Below are positions 1-4,921 of a stretch of DNA of 8,254 nt, one piece after another. Every line of letters begins with the position of its first letter. The first letter of the stretch is position 1. The translations under genes were made by a program, and so were the position numbers. The DNA lies in NCBI GenBank assembly GCA_001820485.1, contig MHPU01000015.1, forward strand, positions 10,954 to 19,207. The letters run 5' to 3'. The DNA is from Candidatus Staskawiczbacteria bacterium RIFOXYD1_FULL_32_13 (lineage in GTDB: Bacteria > Patescibacteriota > Minisyncoccia > Minisyncoccales > Staskawiczbacteraceae). The notes under the pieces were generated by a model. The model had not been told where the DNA came from. It worked only from the letters and a program-made list of their open reading frames with translations, and did no database searches.

Positions 1-80
1 TTCCAGCCAATGATGACGCAATTTCATCTGTAAAATATGTTTTAGAAAAAATAAAAGAAACAATTTTAAATTCAAAATAA
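1..80 (+). CDS. rpsB: 30S ribosomal protein S2, C-terminal end (partial)
   Basis: The frame from base 3 to the TAA at 78-80 reads PANDDAISSVKYVLEKIKET followed by ILNSK. This matches the C-terminal tail of ribosomal protein uS2, where an 'IPGNDDAIRSI'-like stretch precedes the last helix. uS2 is a small-subunit protein that binds late on the head-body side of the 30S particle. The gene starts before the window, so only about 25 residues are visible. The next gene, tsf, begins one base after this stop. The rpsB-tsf order is the classic bacterial arrangement and supports the call despite the short fragment. Confidence 0.85.
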   Translation, partial: PANDDAISSVKYVLEKIKETILNSK

Positions 81-81
81 T

Positions 82-666
82 ATGGTTACTATTGAGCAAA
101 TTAAACAATTAAGAGATGAAACTGAACTTTCTATCTCTGAAGTTAAAAAAGCCTTAGAAGAGGCAAATGGAGATACAGGAAAAGCAAAAGAAATTTTAAA
201 AGCTTTAGGTAAAAAATTAGTTGGAAAAAAAGCTGATAGAGAAACGAGTCAAGGAATTGTTGACACATATTTACATTCAAATTTAAAGACAGGGGTTTTG
301 CTTGATATTAGATGTGAATCAGATTTTGTTGCTAAAGCTCCGGATTTTAAAGTTTTGGCTCACGAAATCTGTTTACAAATTGCAGCTATGAAACCCTTAT
401 TTATTTCCGAAAAAGATATTCCTGCAGAATTTTTAGATGGTGAAATAAAGATATATACAGAACAAGTAGCAGGTTCCGGAAAACCAGAGAATATTGTATT
501 GCAAATAATTGAGGGTAAATTAAAAAAATATAAAGATTCGGTTTGTTTGCTTTCTCAGGTCTGGGTAAAAGATGAAACAAAAACAGTTAAAAATTTAATT
601 GAGGAAGCTGTTGGAAAAGTGGGAGAGAATATTGAAATTAAAAAATTTGCAAGATTTGAAATATAA
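82..666 (+). CDS. tsf: Translation elongation factor Ts (short form)
   Basis: EF-Ts is the cytoplasmic nucleotide exchange factor that releases GDP from EF-Tu. The 194-residue product begins with a UBA-like three-helix domain (about residues 3-40, IEQIKQLRDETELSISEVKK). The family signature follows at residues 80-83 (SDFV, usually TDFV), leading into the core helix around FKVLAHEICLQIAA. The C-terminal part ends in a KTVKNLIEEAVGK...IEIKKFARFEI stretch typical of the family. At about 194 residues it is much shorter than the E. coli protein and close to the short Thermus type, so the large second core subdomain is reduced. The ATG lies one base after the rpsB stop, so the two are co-transcribed. 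The leader is only A and T with a single C, with no Shine-Dalgarno sequence. Confidence 0.96.
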   Translation: MVTIEQIKQLRDETELSISEVKKALEEANGDTGKAKEILKALGKKLVGKKADRETSQGIVDTYLHSNLKTGVLLDIRCESDFVAKAPDFKVLAHEICLQIAAMKPLFISEKDIPAEFLDGEIKIYTEQVAGSGKPENIVLQIIEGKLKKYKDSVCLLSQVWVKDETKTVKNLIEEAVGKVGENIEIKKFARFEI

Positions 667-668
667 TT

Positions 669-983
669 ATGATAGAACTTATTGCATTAATAATATTTAT
701 TATTAGCTTTGGAGGAATTATTTTTATTTTAGTAAGAAAAATACCTGTTTTAGTTAAGCTTCCACAGAATGGGACAACTGGTATAAAGGAGCATAGAATA
801 TTTTTATCTATTGAAGAAAAAATAAAAAATATTTTTTCAAAATTTGAGAATCAAATCATAATGCATAAAATTCTTTCATTTGCAAAAGTAATAGTTTTAA
901 AAGCAGAAACAAAAATTGATCATTTACTACATAAAATTAGAAAAAAAGTTAGAGAACAAAAAGAAAACGATCTTAAAAAATAA
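669..983 (+). CDS. Small single-pass membrane protein of unknown function
   Basis: I do not recognise the family. The 104-residue product starts with one strong hydrophobic helix (about residues 2-22, IELIALIIFIISFGGIIFIL). A short PVLVKLP segment follows, and then a basic, helix-prone cytoplasmic tail rich in Lys, Glu and Ile, ending in KKVREQKENDLKK. An N-terminal anchor with a charged tail facing the cytoplasm is the likely topology. It starts two bases after the tsf stop, so it belongs to the rpsB-tsf transcript. No Shine-Dalgarno sequence precedes the ATG. The coding call rests on the clean open frame, tight spacing and the sensible membrane-anchor pattern. A function cannot be assigned. 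Confidence 0.75.
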   Translation: MIELIALIIFIISFGGIIFILVRKIPVLVKLPQNGTTGIKEHRIFLSIEEKIKNIFSKFENQIIMHKILSFAKVIVLKAETKIDHLLHKIRKKVREQKENDLKK

Positions 984-1007
984 CTTGCATTAATGCATGG
1001 CTAAAAT

Positions 1008-1082
1008 GCCATCTTAGCTCAGCGGTAGAGCAACTGTTTTGTAAACAGTAGGTCCCCGGTTCAAATCCGGGAGATGGCTCCA
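1008..1082 (+). tRNA. tRNA-Thr (anticodon UGU)
   Basis: A full cloverleaf can be drawn. The acceptor stem is GCCATCT (1008-1014) with AGATGGC (1072-1078). The D arm is AGCTCAGCGGTAGAGC. The anticodon stem ACTGT/ACAGT encloses the loop TTTGTAA, giving anticodon TGT (threonine, ACA). The T arm is CCCGG-TTCAAAT-CCGGG. Base 73 is T, and CCA is encoded at 1080-1082, unlike the tRNA-Phe later in the window. It lies 24 bases after the preceding gene with no clear promoter of its own, so it is probably cut from the rpsB-tsf transcript. A terminator follows directly. Confidence 0.96.
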
Positions 1083-1085
1083 ATA

Positions 1086-1113
1086 AAAAAACTTGGTATA
1101 AACCAAGTTTTTT
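1086..1113 (+). terminator. Rho-independent terminator after tRNA-Thr
   Basis: ACTTGGT (1091-1097) pairs perfectly with ACCAAGT (1102-1108) around the loop ATAA. The stem is extended by an A-run on the left (1086-1090) pairing with a T-run on the right (1109-1113), giving 12 pairs and a U-tract. It ends the rpsB-tsf-tRNA transcript. The A-run also gives it some capacity on the opposite strand. Confidence 0.85.
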
Positions 1114-1121
1114 GTTATAAT
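1093..1121 (+). promoter_or_regulatory. Predicted sigma70-like promoter for the phosphatase/membrane/H-domain unit
   Basis: TTGGTA (1093-1098) and a perfect TATAAT (1116-1121) are 17 bases apart, which is consensus spacing. Initiation would fall near 1128, leaving a leader of about 30 bases before the ATG at 1158. The -35 element lies inside the stem of the preceding terminator, so one short stretch serves as both stop and start. Only the match to consensus supports this. Confidence 0.5.
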
Positions 1122-1157
1122 TAGCTAATGATAAATAAATAATTATTAAAAAATATT

Positions 1158-2066
1158 ATGTTAGAATCAAAATTTGGAGGAGTGTCAATTGAAACTGCAG
1201 AAAATCTAGAACAAGAAAAAGGTAAGAATGTCAAAGTCTCTGCTATATTTGAAAGGCATGGCGAAAAAGAGGCTTCGCAGATTACCGCAGAAACTCGGCT
1301 TACGGAAACGGGAGAAATGGAAGGCGCGGAATTCGGAAAAAAATTACCAAAAAGAAAAAACATAAAAGGGTATAGCAGTGATACTGGAAGTAAACCCGGG
1401 GATGAAGGGAGAACTGTTAAAACAACAATGTTGGCCGTTGAAAATTCTCCGACGGAAATTAAATCTTCGAAAGTTAGGATTAGAAAAGAGTTAGGTTTTT
1501 ATTGTGATGAGAATACAGATTTTTTTAGGAGAATGAAGCAAATTAATATAGATGTTTCTGAAATGGATTTTGGTGATTTGCTAGAAGAAGAACTAGATGA
1601 CAGGAGATTAGTTGAGGTGAGAAATCAACAAGCAGATTATTATTTAAGTTTTGGAGAAAATAGGCCTAGCCCACGAACTATATCTCCAGTTGAGCTTGCC
1701 GCCTTGATGGCAAAAAGAATAGATGCATATATAAATATGGTTGACAGATTAAATTCTGGGTCTGATGTGCAACTTATAAATGGCACGCATGATTTTAATA
1801 TCGTCGCATTTTTAAAACAAGCCATGATTTTAGGCAGGAATAAAGTTGGCGAGCCTATAAAATTTGAAAAAATCGAAGAAATCGGAGGAGGTATAGGATA
1901 TAATGAGTATTTTGAAGTTTTAGTAGAAACAGATGGAGTAGGCACTAAAACTATAAAACTAATATTTAGAGGTAAAGAGTATGAATTGGATACTAAAAGG
2001 GTGGGAGAATTACTTGAGATAGCCGATAAATTTGATTATGAAAGCGTTGAAGAAATAAAAAAATAA
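1158..2066 (+). CDS. Histidine phosphatase superfamily protein
   Basis: The 302-residue product carries the histidine phosphatase core. The RHG motif at 33-35 (FERHGEKE) supplies the histidine that is phosphorylated (His34). LTETGEMEGAEFGKKL (48-63) matches the 'LTxxGxxQA' helix. An arginine in GRTVKT (Arg85) fits the second phosphate pocket position. GTHDF (209-213) provides the second catalytic His211 with Asp212, as in the acid-phosphatase branch. There is no signal peptide, so it should act in the cytoplasm. The substrate could be a sugar phosphate, a nucleotide or a phosphoprotein; the sequence does not say. An insertion-rich middle and a C-terminal region make it longer than the roughly 200-residue phosphoglycerate mutase-like members. 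It leads a three-gene unit with a 12-base gap to the next gene. No Shine-Dalgarno sequence precedes the ATG. Confidence 0.82.
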   Translation: MLESKFGGVSIETAENLEQEKGKNVKVSAIFERHGEKEASQITAETRLTETGEMEGAEFGKKLPKRKNIKGYSSDTGSKPGDEGRTVKTTMLAVENSPTEIKSSKVRIRKELGFYCDENTDFFRRMKQINIDVSEMDFGDLLEEELDDRRLVEVRNQQADYYLSFGENRPSPRTISPVELAALMAKRIDAYINMVDRLNSGSDVQLINGTHDFNIVAFLKQAMILGRNKVGEPIKFEKIEEIGGGIGYNEYFEVLVETDGVGTKTIKLIFRGKEYELDTKRVGELLEIADKFDYESVEEIKK

Positions 2067-2078
2067 TTAACTAAAATT

Positions 2079-2687
2079 ATGAGATATTTTTTTGAAGAAG
2101 AAAAAGAAATAGAGCAAGTAGCAGAGGCGCCAGATAAAGTGAAAGCACTAACCAAAATAAGCACAGTTATTTTTGCTGGGGTGGCTTTTTTATCTTTGAT
2201 GATTCCATTTGGATTTGGACATCCACAGTGGTTAATTGGAACAATTGTAAATGCAATATTATTTTTAGCTGTTTTGTTTTTACAAAAAAAATATTGGTTG
2301 CCTTTAATTATTTTTCCAAGTTTAGGAGTTTTAGCCAGGGGATTAATTTTTGGTCCTTTAACATTTTTTTTAATTTATTTTTTACCATTTATTTGGATGG
2401 GAAATTTTATCTTAATGCTTGTTTTTGAGAAATTCTTTGTCATTCCCGCGAAAGCGGGGACCCAGAGTAATGACACAGTAAGATATTTGTTTGCTGTGTT
2501 GGTAGCAGGTTTGGCAAAATTTGCGTTTTTATTTTTAACTGCAAATTTATATTTTAATTTAAAAGTAGTGCCTAAAATTTTCGTAGCAAGTATGGGTTTA
2601 AATCAATTAGAAACTGCACTAGCCGGTGGCGTAATTTCTTTTTTAGTATTTAAAGCATTTAAGAATTATAAAATAAAAAACATTTAG
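2079..2687 (+). CDS. Polytopic membrane protein, possibly ECF S-component-like, with an in-frame repeat insert
   Basis: The 202-residue product has a charged cytoplasmic N-terminus (residues 1-24) and then about six hydrophobic segments (roughly 25-46, 51-69, 72-90, 92-118, 134-156 and 181-197). Size and topology resemble the substrate-binding S components of ECF transporters, but I see no diagnostic motif, so this is a weak analogy. Residues 121-132 (VIPAKAGTQSND) are encoded entirely by a 36-bp palindromic repeat lying between two membrane segments. Stop and start of this gene and the next, an [FeFe]-hydrogenase domain, are five bases apart, so the two are translated from one message and may work together. 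No Shine-Dalgarno sequence precedes the ATG. Confidence 0.75.
   Translation: MRYFFEEEKEIEQVAEAPDKVKALTKISTVIFAGVAFLSLMIPFGFGHPQWLIGTIVNAILFLAVLFLQKKYWLPLIIFPSLGVLARGLIFGPLTFFLIYFLPFIWMGNFILMLVFEKFFVIPAKAGTQSNDTVRYLFAVLVAGLAKFAFLFLTANLYFNLKVVPKIFVASMGLNQLETALAGGVISFLVFKAFKNYKIKNI
2439..2474 (+). repeat. 36-bp palindromic repeat inserted in frame in a membrane protein gene
   Basis: GTCATT (2439-2444) and AATGAC (2469-2474) are inverted copies that close the element. Inside them, CCCGC (2445-2449) pairs with GCGGG (2454-2458) around a GAAA loop. The unit is exactly 12 codons and begins at the first base of codon 121, so the frame is kept. It is GC-rich against an AT-rich gene. Short 'CCCGCGAAAGCGGG' palindromes translated as VIPAKAG are a known type of dispersed bacterial repeat. 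Confidence 0.82.
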
Positions 2688-2692
2688 ACAAT

Positions 2693-3514
2693 ATGGAAAA
2701 TGTGCAAAATTTATCAAAAGAGGCAAGTGAGTTATTAGATTTAACTCATAATAATAAGAAAGACTTGGTAGCTATGTTGGCGCCCAGTTTCATAGTGGAT
2801 TTTGATTATCCAGAAATTGTAAGAATGTTAAAAAAATTAGGTTTTAAATATGTAGTGGAAGTGGCAAGAGGAGCTGAGATGACTAATAGTCAATTGTTAG
2901 CTTTAACAAAATTGCATCCAGATAGAAAATATATTACCAACCCTTGTCCTACTATTGTTAGGCTTATTAAAAGCAAATATCCTCAATTGTTGGAATATTT
3001 AGCTCCAATAGATTCGCCAATGTCAGCTACTGCAAAAATTGTTGATAAAGAATGGCCAGGGCTTAAAAAAGTTTTTATTGGTCCATGTTTAATGAAAAAA
3101 TTTGAAGCTAATGAGGATAGAAAAGAATTAAATATTTTAGCTATTACATTTCGAGATTTACAACAAGTTTTTGATATTAAAAAGATTAAACCCCGTGCTC
3201 TGCTAAAGCTACGCAGGGTAAGCAAGAAAAATGAATTTGATATAATTGGTGGACATACAAGGCTTTATCCAATTTCTGGGGGATTAGCTCAATCTTCGGG
3301 AATTACTAAAAAATTAACAGATGCTGAATACGATGTGATTTCTGGCCCCAATAATGCTAATAAAGCTTTAAGTGAATTTTTAAGTAAATCAGAGTTAAAG
3401 ATTTTAGACATATTAAATTGTGATGGAGGTTGTATTAATGGTCCTGGTATGAATAGCAAAGCTTCACTAGATGAGCGCCGAAAAAGAGTCATAGATTTCT
3501 ATGAAAAAAAATAA
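2693..3514 (+). CDS. Stand-alone [FeFe]-hydrogenase H-cluster domain protein
   Basis: The 273-residue product matches the large-subunit catalytic domain of iron-only hydrogenases. Signature L1 appears as TNPCP (82-86) against TSCCP. L2 appears as GPCLMKK (130-136) against MPCxxKK. L3 appears as NCDGGCINGPG (242-252) against ACxGGCxxGGG. SPMSATAK (108-115) and LYPISGGLAQSSG (191-203) are further family stretches. The four cysteines that hold the [4Fe-4S] part of the H-cluster are present (85, 132, 243, 247), as is Lys135. The proton-donor cysteine next to Cys85 is Pro84, and the methionine of L2 is glycine. There are no N-terminal ferredoxin domains. Normal hydrogen turnover therefore looks doubtful; a sensory or altered redox role is an alternative. 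Residues 167-178 come from a GC-rich, repeat-like stretch. No HydE, HydF or HydG maturase is in the window. Confidence 0.85.
   Translation: MENVQNLSKEASELLDLTHNNKKDLVAMLAPSFIVDFDYPEIVRMLKKLGFKYVVEVARGAEMTNSQLLALTKLHPDRKYITNPCPTIVRLIKSKYPQLLEYLAPIDSPMSATAKIVDKEWPGLKKVFIGPCLMKKFEANEDRKELNILAITFRDLQQVFDIKKIKPRALLKLRRVSKKNEFDIIGGHTRLYPISGGLAQSSGITKKLTDAEYDVISGPNNANKALSEFLSKSELKILDILNCDGGCINGPGMNSKASLDERRKRVIDFYEKK
3191..3224 (+). repeat. Possible degenerate palindromic repeat inside the H-domain gene
   Basis: CTCTGC (3198-3203) and GCAGGG (3213-3218) form an imperfect inverted repeat around TAAAGCTAC. The stretch uses CTG, CTA, CGC and AGG codons, whereas neighbouring leucine and arginine codons are nearly all TTA and AGA. 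It encodes a basic linker (PRALLKLRRVSK) between signatures L2 and L3, where H-domains vary in length. It may be a repeat insertion similar to the one in the upstream gene, but the palindrome is imperfect. Confidence 0.4.
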
Positions 3515-3535
3515 ATATTCTTTATTACTCTAATT

Positions 3536-3541
3536 TATAAT
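3536..3541 (+). promoter_or_regulatory. Predicted -10 element of the arsR-type gene
   Basis: A perfect TATAAT stands ten bases before the operator palindrome. Initiation near 3548 would place the operator over the start of the transcript, a common repressor site. I find no convincing -35 element at 16-18 bases, so the promoter is only partly supported. Confidence 0.4.
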
Positions 3542-3551
3542 TAATATTAAC

Positions 3552-3575
3552 TTACCAATTCGCGCGAATTGGTAA
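3552..3575. promoter_or_regulatory. Operator O1: perfect 24-bp palindrome before the repressor gene
   Basis: The half-sites TTACCAATTCGC (3552-3563) and GCGAATTGGTAA (3564-3575) are exact reverse complements. The CGCGCG-containing centre stands out in AT-rich DNA. The site sits between the -10 element and the repressor's ATG. Its last 18 bases recur exactly at 3851-3868. ArsR-family dimers bind inverted repeats of this kind, so self-repression is the natural reading. Confidence 0.75.
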
Positions 3576-3583
3576 AAGGTATT

Positions 3584-3847
3584 ATGAATAAAAAGTGGGT
3601 TATTATTTTTAAGGCGTTAGCGAATATTAATCGGCTAAAAATAATTGAGATGCTTTTGAGTGGTGAGAGCTTAACTGTTACGCAAATTTCTAATAGGTTG
3701 GATATATCTATAAAATCAACATCTAAACATTTAATTATTTTACAAAATTTGAATTTGTTGGAAGGTGAAGGTAAGAATGGGCGAGTGTTTTATAAATTTT
3801 CTAAATCCGCACCGTCAGATTTTAAAAACATTATTAAGTTACTTTGA
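3584..3847 (+). CDS. ArsR-family winged-helix transcriptional regulator
   Basis: The 87-residue product is almost entirely a winged helix-turn-helix. FKALANINRLKIIEMLLSGE (residues 9-28) is the usual ArsR opening ('LadptRlrIL..L..ge'). TVTQISNRLDISIKSTSKHL contains the turn and recognition helix, and LLEGEGKNGRVFYKF is the wing. There are no cysteines and no ELCVCDL-type site, so it is not a classical metal sensor; its signal is unknown. The ATG at 3584 is preferred because the in-frame TTG at 3569 lies inside the operator palindrome. AAAGG lies four bases before the ATG, but it abuts the operator and may be chance. The gene ends in TGA, the only TGA stop in the window. It probably represses itself and the acetyltransferase gene. 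Confidence 0.88.
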   Translation: MNKKWVIIFKALANINRLKIIEMLLSGESLTVTQISNRLDISIKSTSKHLIILQNLNLLEGEGKNGRVFYKFSKSAPSDFKNIIKLL

Positions 3848-3850
3848 ACT

Positions 3851-3868
3851 ATTCGCGCGAATTGGTAA
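3851..3868. promoter_or_regulatory. Operator O2: second copy of the repressor site
   Basis: ATTCGCGCGAATTGGTAA is identical to 18 bases of O1, beginning four bases after the repressor's stop. The right half is intact; the left half (TGAACTATTCGC) keeps 9 of 12 bases, partly because it overlaps coding sequence. A TATTAT box (3870-3875) follows at once and could be the -10 element of the next gene, although its best -35 candidate (TTGAAC, 3844-3849) is 20 bases away. The site would let the repressor also control the acetyltransferase. Confidence 0.65.
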
Positions 3869-3910
3869 ATATTATCGTTTGAGATTTAATTATTTTAATT
3901 TCATAAATTT

Positions 3911-4456
3911 ATGTCAGAACCAAGATTTGAAACACAACCAGAGTTGTCTTCTGAATTTAAGGAAAAACTTGAATTGATTATTAGAGAGCCTCGGATGGAG
4001 GATTGCGATGATTTGGTTGAAGTTTATAATTCTATTGATACAGAAGAGCCAAGGCCACCAGTTGCGATAAAAAGTACGACAAGAGAAGAATTCCTTCCAA
4101 GGTTAGAGAGGATAATTGATGGAATAAATGATGGTAAGCAAGTATGTTTTGTTGTAGAAAAAGATGGACATGTTGTTGGATTAATCGGAGGAGGGTTAAG
4201 CGAAGAAGCGGTAGATATTCCAACTGTGAGCGCAGGATTTATAGGTGTAAAAAAAGAAGCAAGAAGCCTTAAACTTTTCAGACAATTATCTAGTACATGG
4301 CTGGAAAGGATTAAAGAAGAATGGGGAGCTAAAAAAGTTATAACAGAAACAAATGTTTCTAATCCTGTGTTAAAGCTTTATAAAAGAATGGGCTTTAAAG
4401 AGGTTGGCCTCGCAGAACGCAAAGATTATGTGAAGCTAGAAATGATGATAGAATAG
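3911..4456 (+). CDS. GNAT-family N-acetyltransferase
   Basis: GNAT enzymes move an acetyl group from acetyl-CoA to an amine on a small molecule or protein. The 181-residue product has an N-terminal extension (1-20), then the GNAT fold: IIREPRMEDCDDLVEVYNS (23-41), the VCFVVEKDGHVVGLIGGG strand pair (78-95), the motif A strand SAGFIGVKKEAR (107-118), and motif B with VITETNVSNPVLKLYKRMGF (143-162). The last is the typical 'N..a..lYkklGF' ending. The acetyl-CoA pyrophosphate loop after motif A reads ARSLKLF, without the usual glycines of R-x-x-G-x-G, so binding may be altered. The substrate is unknown. The gene lies just downstream of the second operator and is probably under control of the preceding repressor. 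The leader is AT-only near the ATG, with no Shine-Dalgarno sequence. Confidence 0.86.
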   Translation: MSEPRFETQPELSSEFKEKLELIIREPRMEDCDDLVEVYNSIDTEEPRPPVAIKSTTREEFLPRLERIIDGINDGKQVCFVVEKDGHVVGLIGGGLSEEAVDIPTVSAGFIGVKKEARSLKLFRQLSSTWLERIKEEWGAKKVITETNVSNPVLKLYKRMGFKEVGLAERKDYVKLEMMIE

Positions 4457-4459
4457 CTA

Positions 4460-4488
4460 TTGACTTGGATTGATTATTTTGATATATT
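4460..4488 (+). promoter_or_regulatory. Predicted promoter P1 upstream of the rRNA leader
   Basis: TTGACT (4460-4465) and TATATT (4483-4488) are separated by exactly 17 bases, each matching five of six consensus positions. It begins four bases after the acetyltransferase stop. With P2 it forms a tandem pair typical of rRNA operons. Confidence 0.5.
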
Positions 4489-4509
4489 TCTTATACGCAA
4501 AGAGGGGAC

Positions 4510-4537
4510 TTGACATAGAATTATTTTCGAGTAGAAT
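4510..4537 (+). promoter_or_regulatory. Predicted promoter P2 upstream of the rRNA leader
   Basis: A perfect TTGACA (4510-4515) and TAGAAT (4532-4537) are 16 bases apart. Initiation would fall near 4544. It is one of the best sigma70-like promoters in the window. It drives either a short RNA ending at 4707 or, if the terminator is read through, the 16S precursor. Confidence 0.6.
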
Positions 4538-4551
4538 ACATAGTATAAACT

Positions 4552-4614
4552 AATTTGAAATTTACAATTTGAAATTTGAAATAAATTTTAAATTGCTAGA
4601 TTTGAAATTTGAAA
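4552..4614 (+). repeat. AT-rich direct repeats (AATTTGAAATTT units)
   Basis: AATTTGAAATTT occurs at 4552-4563 and again, extended to AATTTGAAATTTGAAA, at 4566-4581. ATTTGAAATTTGAAA is repeated at 4600-4614. The units are irregularly spaced, so this is a short low-complexity array and not a CRISPR. It lies just after promoter P2 and would be transcribed. Confidence 0.65.
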
Positions 4615-4662
4615 AGTTGCAACAATCAATATTTTTTAAAACTTAGGGTTTTACAAAAATAT

Positions 4663-4707
4663 CCGCAAAAGTATTTGAGAACCAAATATTTTTGCGGGTG
4701 TTTTTTT
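4663..4707 (+). terminator. Strong rho-independent terminator upstream of 16S
   Basis: CCGCAAAA (4663-4670) pairs with TTTTGCGG (4690-4697), and TATTTG (4672-4677) pairs with CAAATA (4683-4688). One G-T wobble joins them and the loop is AGAAC. A seven-T run follows at 4701-4707. It lies over 200 bases after the acetyltransferase stop and after promoters P1 and P2, so it can end either the acetyltransferase message or a short transcript from P1/P2. Confidence 0.82.
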
Positions 4708-4753
4708 CAAGACGCTCGTCGAACAAAATTTGTTTGTCCGTTGAGAAAGTATT

Positions 4754-4780
4754 TTGACAATTCACCCAGTTAAATAATTT
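4754..4780 (+). promoter_or_regulatory. Possible promoter P3 for the 16S precursor
   Basis: A perfect TTGACA (4754-4759) lies downstream of the terminator, where a 16S promoter would be expected. The best -10 candidate is TAATTT (4775-4780) at a 15-base spacing. It matches only the most important positions, so the call is weak. Confidence 0.3.
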
Positions 4781-4824
4781 TGCTAAAGCAAAATTAAATT
4801 CCAAAAGAATTTATTTAACTGGGT
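4764..4824 (+). other. Branched inverted-repeat structure in the 16S leader
   Basis: An outer 14-bp perfect stem joins ACCCAGTTAAATAA (4764-4777) to TTATTTAACTGGGT (4811-4824). Inside it are two hairpins: TTTTGC/GCAAAA (4778-4783 with 4788-4793) and AAATTC/GAATTT (4796-4801 with 4807-4812, competing slightly with the outer stem). The RNA could fold as a three-way junction. Confidence 0.6.
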
Positions 4825-4836
4825 AAAATAATGATG

Positions 4837-4864
4837 CCAATTTAAAAAGTAAGGTTTAAATTGG
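4837..4864 (+). other. Hairpin in the 16S leader
   Basis: CCAATTTAAA (4837-4846) pairs with TTTAAATTGG (4855-4864) around an eight-base loop. There is no T-run after it, so it is not a terminator. It stands just before the processing stem. Confidence 0.5.
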
Positions 4865-4871
4865 AAATATA

Positions 4872-4898
4872 TTAGTTTTTTAAAGTTGTTTCGAATAA
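4872..4898 (+). other. Left arm of the 16S precursor processing stem
   Basis: These 27 bases pair with 7420-7446 downstream of 16S without a gap, using 25 Watson-Crick pairs and two G-U wobbles. Leader-trailer stems enclosing 16S are the normal RNase III substrate in bacteria. The match shows that leader, 16S with its intron, and trailer are one transcript. Confidence 0.88.
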
Positions 4899-4902
4899 GC
4901 TT

Positions 4903-4921
4903 ACCGAGTGCTTAACTCGGT
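4903..4921 (+). other. Hairpin between the processing stem and 16S
   Basis: ACCGAGT (4903-4909) pairs with ACTCGGT (4915-4921) around GCTTA. It sits inside the processing stem, about 60 bases before the mature 16S 5' end. Confidence 0.5.

Noticed and set aside
1002..1007. TAAAAT as the -10 element of a tRNA-Thr promoter
   Set aside because: It abuts the tRNA 5' end, so initiation would fall inside the tRNA, and there is no -35 element.
3569..3583. TTG at 3569 as the start of the ArsR-type gene
   Set aside because: It lies inside the operator palindrome and adds five residues before the natural start of the fold; the ATG at 3584 is better.
3845..3868. TGA read as glycine (Gracilibacteria-type code), extending the repressor to the TAA at 3866
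   Set aside because: No other gene here, including tsf and greA, has an in-frame TGA, so the standard code explains everything.
3765..3977. Overlapping forward frame spanning the arsR end and GNAT start
   Set aside because: It runs through both recognised genes in another frame and includes the second operator; it has no domain.
4552..4614. AT-rich direct repeats as a CRISPR array
   Set aside because: The units are short and irregular with no spacers of constant length, and there are no cas genes.
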